Below, in pieces: positions 52,893 through 60,595 of a DNA stretch of 64,000 bases (within the stretch, counting starts at the first letter, position 1; each line of letters starts with the position of its first letter). This DNA is from Flavobacterium sp. ACN2 (GTDB lineage Bacteria; Bacteroidota; Bacteroidia; Flavobacteriales; Flavobacteriaceae). A program made the translations under genes and the position numbers. Under the pieces are notes generated by a model. It was not told the DNA's origin and did no database searches. It saw only the letters and a list, made by a program, of their open reading frames with translations. The DNA is taken from contig NZ_MRCM01000011.1 of NCBI RefSeq assembly GCF_002303885.1, forward strand, positions 62,001 through 126,000, read 5' to 3'.

Positions 52893-53122
52893 TGGTTATT
52901 ATTACTTTACAGAGAGACAAATGCATTGGTTGTAATTATTGCGTCGAAATGGATCCAGTTCATTTCCAGATGTCGAAAAAAGACGGAAAATCGGTATTGC
53001 TTCATTCGCAGAATGCAAAAGGATTTTTAACTTTAAAATCTCCAAATCATGCCATTGTAGAAAGTTGTGAACTCGCTGCAAAAGCTTGTCCAGTGAAGAT
53101 TATTACGGTTAAAGAAACATAG
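52892..53122 (+). CDS. ferredoxin, single Fe-S cluster
   Basis: This 76-residue protein has four cluster cysteines: CIGCNYC (Cys11, Cys14, Cys17) and ACP (Cys66), with Cys59 extra. This fits a [4Fe-4S] ferredoxin of the single-cluster type. The ATG overlaps the trhP stop (TAATG), so the two proteins are made together. It could supply electrons or cluster chemistry to TrhP, a known Fe-S protein. That link is inference from coupling. Confidence 0.9.
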   Translation: MVIITLQRDKCIGCNYCVEMDPVHFQMSKKDGKSVLLHSQNAKGFLTLKSPNHAIVESCELAAKACPVKIITVKET

Positions 53123-53136
53123 AATATATAAAAAAG

Positions 53137-53165
53137 AAAGAGCTGCAAAACGCAGCTCTTTTTTA
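53137..53165. terminator. terminator after the tRNA hydroxylation operon
   Basis: AAAGAGCTGC-AAAAC-GCAGCTCTTT, followed by T on the + strand and preceded by A, so it serves both the ferredoxin gene and the convergent gene. Confidence 0.9.
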
Positions 53166-53176
53166 TTAAAGCAATT

Positions 53177-53635
53177 TTATTCTTTAACCATATTTTTGAA
53201 AGTACTGTTTGATAAGACAGACAAGCTTCCTTCTTTAGAAGTTCCCTGCCAATCAGATAGTTTTCCGTTTACATAAATTTTGATTCCAATGTCTGTGGCA
53301 CTTTCATAAATTATATATTTTATGTTGCCACTATTAAATTCCAATTCGTAAACTGTATTTTGTTTTCGAAATTTAAATCCTGCTTTGTCTGCTTTTTCAG
53401 GAGTTGATGGGTGGGCAAACGAAACAAATTTATATTCATCGTTTTGCCGAAATGCATAATACAAAATACCGTTATGTTTAAATAAAATTATGCGCCCCTT
53501 ACCATTTTTAGTATCAAAAGAAACTACTTTTTCTAAGTTTGGCTCGTAAACAGATAAAGTCGAAAAAGGTATGAAATCATTACCTTTTCGTTTTTGCCTG
53601 TTATTTTTAGAAACGGAAAAGAATTTCCATCTTCC
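53177..53635 (-). pseudogene. out-of-frame C-terminal continuation of the upstream exported protein
   Basis: This frame is open for 153 codons but has no ATG until residue 58 (MYYAF, at 53464). The part before that ATG reads like real protein (GNDFIPFSTLSVYEPNLEKV), and the frame overlaps the end of the 228-residue gene by 100 bases in a different frame. The C-terminus (YELEFNSGNIKYIIYESATD, then KEGSLSVL) resembles the closing domain of XAC2610-like proteins. I read it as the 3' half of a frameshifted gene or the remnant of a second gene. A short gene starting at 53464 is the alternative. Confidence 0.5.
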
Positions 53636-54219
53636 TCAAAAGTGCATTCTTCTTTAGCTTCCAAACCAGAAACGCTATAATAGGAACAAACATGAAGGGC
53701 TGCACCGCCGCTGCTTGAGGTTATAAGACGTTTGTTTTTAGCATCAATTTCAAATCCTCCACCTCTTACACAAAAGGAATTGTAATACAAGTCGCTAATA
53801 CTATTGCTTAACACAAAAGAATTTGACATATTAATAAATATATACGCTGTTGCTTGTGGTGTATAACAACCTTCATCGTCATTTTTCTCGTTGTTAAAAA
53901 GGATAACGTCGGTACGTCCGTCAAAGTTGACATCTCCTAAAACGCGAATATTAGATTCAGGAATACTTTTGAATGTCGTGATTTTGGCTGTTTTGCTTAG
54001 TTCCGATTTAGAAAGTTGCTTAGAACCATATTCGAGTACCGTTTTCTTTGTTTGATTCTCTGTAAGCCTATAATATTCTTCTGTTTTCGAATTCTTAGTT
54101 TGTTTGGCAAAATACAAAGTATGGCCTTTCAAGAAATCATTAACGACATAAGCTTTTTGAGCATTTAAAATATAGGTTTGCGAAAGTAGAAAAAAGACGA
54201 AGTAAAACTTTATTTTCAT
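53533..54219 (-). CDS. exported FG-GAP/XAC2610-like protein, possibly truncated by frameshift
   Basis: This 228-residue protein has a signal peptide (FYFVFFLLSQTYILNAQ). A calcium-loop-like FG-GAP motif, LGDVNFDGRTDVILFNN, and TSSSGGAALHVCSYYSVSG are typical of XAC2610-related beta-propeller proteins, some of which are immunity proteins against peptidoglycan-degrading effectors. The last residues (SYLFRLYLFTSQT) look out of place, and another frame continues the protein. It is the last of a leftward series of lipoprotein and ankyrin genes. Confidence 0.65.
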   Translation of the reverse strand: MKIKFYFVFFLLSQTYILNAQKAYVVNDFLKGHTLYFAKQTKNSKTEEYYRLTENQTKKTVLEYGSKQLSKSELSKTAKITTFKSIPESNIRVLGDVNFDGRTDVILFNNEKNDDEGCYTPQATAYIFINMSNSFVLSNSISDLYYNSFCVRGGGFEIDAKNKRLITSSSGGAALHVCSYYSVSGLEAKEECTFEEDGNSFPFLKITGKNEKVMISYLFRLYLFTSQT

Positions 54220-54246
54220 ATTGTATTCAGAATAAGGTTCGTGAAA

Positions 54247-54999
54247 TTATTCATCAAAAAGATGAAGTTCATCAAAATCTTTAATTTCAGATAATTTAAG
54301 AAGTTTTGTTCTTTTAATTTTACTTTCGCTTTTTTCAAAAATTTCATCATCATCATAGGTGTTTTCATTGATGTTATGATTTACAATCTTTTTTCGAGTC
54401 AGAAAATTGATGCTGGTTTCTGTAAGAACAATTGGTCCTCGATTACTGCTGGCATCATAACCAATTAGTTCAAAATCTGAATTTTGATATCTAAAAGTAT
54501 ACTGCCAATAACCGTATCTTCCATGAGCATAGTTTATGTATAATTTTCCGTCTTTTATTTCAAAGTCAAGTTCGGGAGCATAATAAACACCTCCTTCTTC
54601 ATTTTCAGAAGAAAAGCTGTCATAGTTTTTAGCAGCCAGTACGTAGCCATTATTTTTGTTTAATAGAGCAATAATTCCTCTGCGGTTTCGGTCTAGTTCT
54701 CCACGATATTCGTGCTGAATGATTTTACTTTTATCAGTTCCTTTAATGATCAGAATATAATCTTCCAGTCCGTCTTTATTAAAATCTCCCTTAATAGTAT
54801 CAAAAGGAACATATCCTTTCGGAATAAAATCTTCAGGTTTTTTCTTTATTTCGATTGAAGCTGTATCTTTTTCAAAAACTTCTGGAACAGTTGGAATTTC
54901 TGTAACCTGAGAAGATGCTGTTTTTTCTTTGGTTTTGTTGCAACTTGAAAATCCAGTAAATAGTAAAATAAGGACTGTAATAAGTAAATTTCTAATCAT
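54247..54999 (-). CDS. lipoprotein with FG-GAP-like motif (XAC2610-like)
   Basis: This 250-residue lipoprotein (lipobox GFSSC, Cys20) has a Thr/Glu/Lys-rich linker. A calcium-loop motif, IKGDFNKDGLEDYILIIKG, is followed by GYWQYTFRYQNSDFELIGYD, as in XAC2610-type proteins. The end is acidic. It precedes the related exported protein by 27 bases, so the pair is probably a tandem duplication. An immunity role at the periplasmic face is possible but not shown. Confidence 0.7.
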   Translation of the reverse strand: MIRNLLITVLILLFTGFSSCNKTKEKTASSQVTEIPTVPEVFEKDTASIEIKKKPEDFIPKGYVPFDTIKGDFNKDGLEDYILIIKGTDKSKIIQHEYRGELDRNRRGIIALLNKNNGYVLAAKNYDSFSSENEEGGVYYAPELDFEIKDGKLYINYAHGRYGYWQYTFRYQNSDFELIGYDASSNRGPIVLTETSINFLTRKKIVNHNINENTYDDDEIFEKSESKIKRTKLLKLSEIKDFDELHLFDE

Positions 55000-55059
55000 A
55001 ATAGTTTTTTAGATTTCATAAGAAAAACACTCTTGTATCGTTCAAAATGTTTTGTAATC

Positions 55060-56124
55060 TTATCTTTTGTAATTTGGTTCGCTTAGCAAAATCGGTGTCG
55101 TATTGGCAAGAACCCATTTAGTTGCGAGTTCGCATAAAAAATTAAGTTCGTCGATTTCCCCGTCTCCATTTTTTCGAACATCTTTTATAATTAAAGCTGC
55201 TTTTGCCAATTCGTTATCAGACAATGAATTATTTGAGGACAAATGGATAAAAAAGGCATCTAACATTTTTTTAAAATCAATATTCCAATTCCCGCCGCCA
55301 TTTCTATATATTTCATCGCGCACTTTTCCTGATATGCGCACGACTTCGCCTTGTATGGTTTTTGAACTGCCCTTTGACGGTATTAAAAGTTCCCATAGTT
55401 CTTCGAATTGTTTTTCCCAGGTTGTGCCACTTACAGAAATGGGAGACACGCCGTCGTGTAGAATACGTCTTTTTACAGGCGGAACATGAAACATTTCATA
55501 AAGTTGCTTTAATGCATGGTCTGTCTCTTCCAAGTAATCTTTGTTGAAATTTTCCCTATGAAATTCAAAATCTTCTCCCCTTCGAACAACAGCATCTTTC
55601 ATGGTTTGAGTTATTTCGACATCAGATTTTAAAAGTATTTTTGATATTTCGGCCAAGTTTTTAAGGTCGATGTTATTTGCTCTAACCAAAGCACGTTCCA
55701 AAGGAGTTTGTTTGTAGGTATTCAATGCATTGGTATCTGCTCCAGATGCTATCAGTTTTTGGACAGCATCAACATTAAAGCCACTTCCACTTGCAAAATG
55801 CAAAGGCGTATCTCCATAATTATCTCTTGCATGTATATTGGCACCGAGTGCTAATAAAGTTGAAACCTTACCAGTTCGTATCATCGCGTTTTGATGCAAT
55901 GCAGTACGGTTATAAGTATCAACCGCTTCTATATCTGCGCCATTTTCTACTAGCCAGACTATAAGCTCATCGGGAATACCCCAAAAGCTTAACGCGGTTG
56001 TTTTTCCGTAACCGCCTCTTGCGTCCAATTCGCAGGTGTCAAATACAGCTTTCAAACCTTCAATGTCTTTCTTCTCGATTAATTCATTAAAATTTTTCGG
56101 AAGCGTTTTCTTTTTCTTTCCCAT
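55060..56124 (-). CDS. ankyrin-repeat protein, 354 residues
   Basis: The N-terminal half has at least four ankyrin repeats (about residues 35-160), for example DTYNRTALHQNAMIRTGKVS and GDTPLHFASGSGFNVDAVQK. The C-terminal half is a distinct globular region (HVPPVKRRILHDGVSPISVS, GTTWEKQFEELWELLIPSKG) that I do not recognise. No signal peptide is visible, so it is probably cytoplasmic. It is upstream of the XAC2610-like lipoproteins and downstream of two more ankyrin genes. Confidence 0.85.
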   Translation of the reverse strand: MGKKKKTLPKNFNELIEKKDIEGLKAVFDTCELDARGGYGKTTALSFWGIPDELIVWLVENGADIEAVDTYNRTALHQNAMIRTGKVSTLLALGANIHARDNYGDTPLHFASGSGFNVDAVQKLIASGADTNALNTYKQTPLERALVRANNIDLKNLAEISKILLKSDVEITQTMKDAVVRRGEDFEFHRENFNKDYLEETDHALKQLYEMFHVPPVKRRILHDGVSPISVSGTTWEKQFEELWELLIPSKGSSKTIQGEVVRISGKVRDEIYRNGGGNWNIDFKKMLDAFFIHLSSNNSLSDNELAKAALIIKDVRKNGDGEIDELNFLCELATKWVLANTTPILLSEPNYKR

Positions 56125-56167
56125 TCTTTTTGTTCCTTTTTAAAATCATTTGTCAAGAGATTTGATT

Positions 56168-56710
56168 TCAGACCCCAATTTTAGCATTAATGTTATGCTT
56201 TTCAACATATGCTTTTGCTGCATTCATCAGTTTTGTAAATTTTGCATCAATTTCACTTTGAGTTGAGGTGTCAAAATCTGAGATTGCTTTTTGTATTTGC
56301 TCTGGCGAAGCTTTTTCGTCTTTTAGTTTAGCAATCGGCAAATAACCTTCTTTTTGTTTGGCGATTGCATAAGAAAATAAATCTTTTGAAGCCTGAAGAA
56401 GTTCTTTGTTATCATCGTCTTCAGCAATATCTTTAATAGTTTGAAAACGTATTTCTAGATTGGTAATATCATATTTAAAAGCATCGTAGTAAGAAGAAGG
56501 AACCATCTTTTTTTGACTCTCATCATAAACTTGTGCTTCCGATTGCAGTTTTTCATTGATTTCTTTGCTTCCAAAACGAGACAATAAATTCGAATTTAAA
56601 GCAGCAATTTCAAAGGTTTTTTCTGGCGAAAGGTTGGTGCAAGATGTAGAAACTATGCTCGAGGCAATTAATACTAAAAATAGAGTCGTGGCATTTAAGA
56701 TTTTTTTCAT
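56168..56710 (-). CDS. alpha-helical lipoprotein, unknown function
   Basis: This 180-residue protein has a lipobox STSC (Cys24) and a mature part that is almost wholly helical, with many Lys/Glu and Gln residues (EINEKLQSEAQVYDESQKKM). I do not recognise the family. It lies between two ankyrin genes on the same strand, 43 bases from one and 19 from the other. This suggests one operon mixing cytoplasmic ankyrin proteins and envelope lipoproteins. Confidence 0.7.
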   Translation of the reverse strand: MKKILNATTLFLVLIASSIVSTSCTNLSPEKTFEIAALNSNLLSRFGSKEINEKLQSEAQVYDESQKKMVPSSYYDAFKYDITNLEIRFQTIKDIAEDDDNKELLQASKDLFSYAIAKQKEGYLPIAKLKDEKASPEQIQKAISDFDTSTQSEIDAKFTKLMNAAKAYVEKHNINAKIGV

Positions 56711-56729
56711 TTGTGAGTTTATTTATTAT

Positions 56730-58082
56730 TTATCCTTTTAAAATTTTACTTTTTTCAATATCAAATTCTTCCGAAGTTAAAATTCCAGCATCTAAAAGTT
56801 CTTTTAAGTCTAATAATGCTTTTTTCTTTGTTTCCATCGAATTTGAAGTATCCGCTTTTGGAGCTTCGGTCTGCGGTGCAGTGTTTATTGGATTTACAGT
56901 AGTTCCAGAAGGAGCATATTTCAAAATCAACTCCGTAATTTCATTGAAACCTTTTACATTCGAATAGTCAATTGCTTTTTGCTCTTTTACATTTACGATG
57001 GAAGCATCGGCTTTGTTGTCCAATAGATACTTTACAACATCTTTCTTTCCGTTTGCAGCGCTGTAGTGAAGGGGCGTATTTCCGGATTCGTCTTGAATAT
57101 TGATATTTGCCCCTGCTTCAATTAATAGTTTTACCATACTCAGATTGCCTTTTTTGGTTGCAGCATGTAGAAGACTTTCTCCTCCGTAAGTATAAGAGTT
57201 ATTTAAGGTGAAACTAGATTCGTTAGAAATATTGGTTGCACTGACAATCCAATCTAGATAATCATTCATTGAAGAAGTATCACTGGTGACTGGTTTGCTG
57301 TAATTCACATCGACGCCATTTTCTAAAAACAATGCGACAATCTCCTTTTGATTATTCGCGCAAGCGTACCAAATAGAAGAGTGTCCATTATTACTTGAAG
57401 TAAATACATCTGATCCTCTTTCAATCAATAATTTAGCCAACATTCTATTGGTTTCGTAGCATGCAATTAATAGCGCATTCTCCCCAGAATGATTCGTATG
57501 ATTGATAGCCGCGCCATTGTCCAAGAGTAAAGTTACTATTGGCAATGACTTTGTATAACATGCGTAAAGTAATGGCGTATTGCCTTGTTTATCGGTCACA
57601 TTAATGTCGGCACCTTTATCTAAAAGCAATTGGATAATCTCACGGTTTAGTTTTGCAGAAGCCAATAATAGCGGAGTTTCTCCATTGTTATTCAATAAAT
57701 TAACATCAATTCCTGCTTCAAGCAACTTTGTTGCGATATCAACCTGGGCAGTTTGTACGGTCAAGTGTAACAAGCTGTTACCGTTTTTATCGTTGATTTC
57801 AATTTTGGCGCCATTCTCCAACAAAAACAAAGCGGTCTGTTTTTGCTTTTGCAGACAAGCAAAGAATAAAGGCGTTTCTCCTGCATGATCTTCATAATCG
57901 ATATTGGCTCCATCTTCAACTAATAGTTTCACAATATCCAGATATCCTCTGTGCGCGGCATAATGCAAGGCTGTTCTTCCTTTTTCGTCGGTATATTTTA
58001 CCTCTACTTCTTTATTTTGAAGCAGTAATTCAGCTATTTTTCGATTGCCGTTTTCACAGGCAATTATAAATGACATTGACAT
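56730..58082 (-). CDS. ankyrin-repeat protein with C-terminal SHOCT domain
   Basis: This 450-residue protein is built of about eleven ankyrin repeats (residues 1-375), including clear consensus units such as GRTALHYAAHRGYLDIVKLL and GNTPLHYSAANGKKDVVKYL. After a Pro/Thr-rich linker, a SHOCT module closes the protein (KALLDLKELLDAGILTSEEF, then DIEKSKILKG). SHOCT often marks oligomerising or membrane-associated proteins. The combination is uncommon. No signal peptide is seen, so it should be cytoplasmic. Confidence 0.88.
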   Translation of the reverse strand: MSMSFIIACENGNRKIAELLLQNKEVEVKYTDEKGRTALHYAAHRGYLDIVKLLVEDGANIDYEDHAGETPLFFACLQKQKQTALFLLENGAKIEINDKNGNSLLHLTVQTAQVDIATKLLEAGIDVNLLNNNGETPLLLASAKLNREIIQLLLDKGADINVTDKQGNTPLLYACYTKSLPIVTLLLDNGAAINHTNHSGENALLIACYETNRMLAKLLIERGSDVFTSSNNGHSSIWYACANNQKEIVALFLENGVDVNYSKPVTSDTSSMNDYLDWIVSATNISNESSFTLNNSYTYGGESLLHAATKKGNLSMVKLLIEAGANINIQDESGNTPLHYSAANGKKDVVKYLLDNKADASIVNVKEQKAIDYSNVKGFNEITELILKYAPSGTTVNPINTAPQTEAPKADTSNSMETKKKALLDLKELLDAGILTSEEFDIEKSKILKG

Positions 58083-58100
58083 AGAATTGTGATTTTAAAT

Positions 58101-59282
58101 TTAGGCTTTCATTAAAAGCTCAACAGTTTTAACTTTCAAATTGTCTGTAGAAGCAAGCGCAAGAGCAGTTTCGTCTTTATCGTTTGTAATTTCTTTATCT
58201 GCGCCATTTTCAAGAAGCAATTTTACTTTCCTGTAAATTTCTTTCGCCGCTTCAGCATCATAATTCACATTGTAGGCACAGACTTTGTGCAAAATGGTAT
58301 TGCCTTGATTGTCTTGTTCGTTAACATCAATTGCCCCGCTGTCTAATGCCGATTTTAAAATACCCGATTTTTTCTCCGCTATATAATCGATGCCGGATTT
58401 CGGATTTCCATAATATTGAGCGCAGTGATTTAAGTCGGCACCATCAGATAATAACCTTTGGAAAGAATTGAGATCATTCTCCGAATCAGACATCATTCGG
58501 ATAAACTCAGTCAGTAAAGTTCTTCCGTCTTTATTGATGCTGCTGAAATCTGCTGAAGAGGATTCGGCTAAAAGTTCGTACATCGGAATAGAAAACTGCT
58601 CACCAACAGCATAATAAAAAGAACTGTTTTCCTGATTGTCTTTTTCGTTAGGATCTGCTCCGTTTTCTAATAAGGTCGGAATGTATTCTTTTTTGTTTCT
58701 TTTTACAGCATACATCAACGGAGTAGTTCCAACTACATTTTTCTCGTTGATATCAACTCCGTTTTCAAGAAGTATTGTAATATATTCTTTGCCTTTTTCA
58801 GCATTTAAAGAATAATTGTTTACGATTTTATGAATTAGATTTTCCTGAGCGTTGTTTTGGTATTGTGCATTGCATCCAAAATCTTCTATTAAACTTTTAA
58901 TAACTTCTGGAGCCGCTTCTTTTTCTATGAAATATCCCAATAAAGTCTGATCGCTGATTTCGTCATTAAAATTGTCGACTTTTGACATTATCTCTTTGAA
59001 GATAGAAAGAGATTCTTCGTCATTTTTTATATTTCGGGAAAGTGGGTTGAATATAGATTTGTCAAAACTGTCCAATTCGTAAATATCGGTTTCAATAAAG
59101 TTGGCTTTTATTAGCCGTTCGATGAAATCAATTTCTTTGGCTTCGATAATTTTGGCAGCTATTTGAGAGAAATTGTTTTTAAGATACTGATCGTTAAAGT
59201 TTTCTCCGTTATTTAGGCATTCTCTGGCCTCGTCAAATTTTCCCTGAAAAAGGAAATTTTCAATCTGGTTTTGTGTTTGCAT
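58101..59282 (-). CDS. ankyrin-repeat protein, 393 residues
   Basis: Ankyrin repeats occur in the central and C-terminal parts, for example VGTTPLMYAVKRNKKEYIPT and GNTILHKVCAYNVNYDAEAA. The N-terminal 120 residues are helical and less repeat-like. It is cytoplasmic by the lack of a signal peptide. It is the first gene of the leftward ankyrin/lipoprotein cluster and 18 bases upstream of the SHOCT-containing one. Confidence 0.85.
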   Translation of the reverse strand: MQTQNQIENFLFQGKFDEARECLNNGENFNDQYLKNNFSQIAAKIIEAKEIDFIERLIKANFIETDIYELDSFDKSIFNPLSRNIKNDEESLSIFKEIMSKVDNFNDEISDQTLLGYFIEKEAAPEVIKSLIEDFGCNAQYQNNAQENLIHKIVNNYSLNAEKGKEYITILLENGVDINEKNVVGTTPLMYAVKRNKKEYIPTLLENGADPNEKDNQENSSFYYAVGEQFSIPMYELLAESSSADFSSINKDGRTLLTEFIRMMSDSENDLNSFQRLLSDGADLNHCAQYYGNPKSGIDYIAEKKSGILKSALDSGAIDVNEQDNQGNTILHKVCAYNVNYDAEAAKEIYRKVKLLLENGADKEITNDKDETALALASTDNLKVKTVELLMKA

Positions 59283-59628
59283 TCGTAATATATTTAAAAA
59301 TGATTATAAGTTTTACTCACAATTTTGGCTTGTAATTAGTGGCTTCACAAACATTGCTGTAAGATAAAACATAAAAATGAGAAATATATTTCAGGATAAA
59401 AATTAAAAAAGGCTTTTTATGTTAAGAAATAGACCGAATGGAGATTTTTGGCTTTTTTTTGGTCTGATTTTTTGAAAAAATAGATAAAAAGTATATTTAA
59501 AAGAAAACCGTATTTTGCAATTGAAGCAAAATAGGGTTTATTTTCATTTCAATTATTGAAAAATAATATCAAGATCATTAGTAATAGTTTCTTCGCACAA
59601 CTCGATCGTGCAGATTTATCTCAGTAAC
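59283..59628. other. gene-free stretch upstream of the ankyrin cluster
   Basis: No coding frame or RNA gene is convincing here. It is AT-rich (T-runs near 59450-59475) and should hold the promoter of the ankyrin cluster, but I see no clear TAnnTTTG with proper spacing. Confidence 0.35.
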
Positions 59629-59777
59629 GATAGCGCGGATTTGCAATCCGTGCCCGCAAAGATTGGTTTATTCTCTTTGTAAATATAAAAAGGGCATTAA
59701 TTTGTTGTAACTTTTATTTTAATGATTTGTTTTGTGTCTTACTGTTGCGGGCACGGATTGAAAATCCGCGCTATCGG
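59629..59777. repeat. REP-like inverted repeat, family B, copy 2
   Basis: The left end starts GATAGCGCGGATTTGCAATC and the right end is GCACGGATTG-AAAATCCGCGCTATC. Inverted arms are better preserved than in copy 1, and the left 37 bases are identical to it. The centre is AT-rich and differs. An immunity-like SMI1/KNR4 gene is the next gene. Confidence 0.85.
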
Positions 59778-59881
59778 GTTTTAAACTTCTCCCTTGTTAA
59801 AAGTTCATTCTGCTTGTGAATGTATGATAAATCAATTTTATAAAACTTGTGTTCTCTGTTCGCGCAAGGAGAGAAATCGAA

Positions 59882-60298
59882 TTATTCTTTACTATCATTT
59901 TTCAAATTAGAAATAAATAAATCAAAAGATTGGGATACAAATAGAAGTTCTTTTTCATCCATTAACCAAAGAAATATTGAATTAAAATCTTCTTTTTTTA
60001 AAGATAATACAAAACAATTCCCTCCATAATCATATGCAAATGGAATCATTTGACTTAGTTTATTGAAATCTTCAATTAAATCTTTATAGAGCTGTTCAAT
60101 AGGAAGATCTCCATATTTTATTGAATTAAATCCACCTAAGATAAAACGGTTTTGATTTTCTTCGGGATAATAACCTCCATTATTTGAAAGATAAAATTCT
60201 TTAAATGAATTAGGTAATGAACAATTAAAAAGTTTTTCAAATTCACTAATTTCTTTTGTAGTTAGTTTTTGTTCTGATTCTTCAAGAATTAATTTCAT
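59882..60298 (-). CDS. SMI1/KNR4 (SUKH) family immunity-like protein
   Basis: This 138-residue cytoplasmic protein has the SUKH fold motifs ISEFEKLFNCSLPNSFKEFY and LSNNGGYYPEE, then IPFAYDYGGNCFVLSLKKED. SUKH proteins commonly neutralise polymorphic toxins, and no toxin gene is adjacent. The gene is isolated and close to the family B repeat, which suggests an acquired orphan immunity gene. Confidence 0.88.
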   Translation of the reverse strand: MKLILEESEQKLTTKEISEFEKLFNCSLPNSFKEFYLSNNGGYYPEENQNRFILGGFNSIKYGDLPIEQLYKDLIEDFNKLSQMIPFAYDYGGNCFVLSLKKEDFNSIFLWLMDEKELLFVSQSFDLFISNLKNDSKE

Positions 60299-60595
60299 GA
60301 TTTTTTTAATAAAACTGTAATTTTTCTCTTCAAGAGAAATACAAAATTAATTTTTAAAAGACCTGAAAACAATCTCAGTAAGTCATAAAACAAACAGAAT
60401 AAGATTTTTATTTAGAGGGGAATAAGATATTTTTAGTAGAGAATTTTAAAAGTATTATTTTAAAAGATAGGGTCAATTTTTATTTAACAACCCTTTAGAA
60501 CTAATCTATAAATAGCCAAATAAAAAAAATACTATCTTTACCGATCAAACGTTTATGAACTTAAGCTGCATTCTGGCAGCACTACATATATAATT
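60299..60595. other. intergenic region before ricT
   Basis: The region lies between the divergent SMI1 and ricT genes and should hold both promoters. It is AT-rich. I do not see a clear palindrome or RNA. The phrase CAGAATAAGA resembles words in the feo spacer. Confidence 0.3.
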
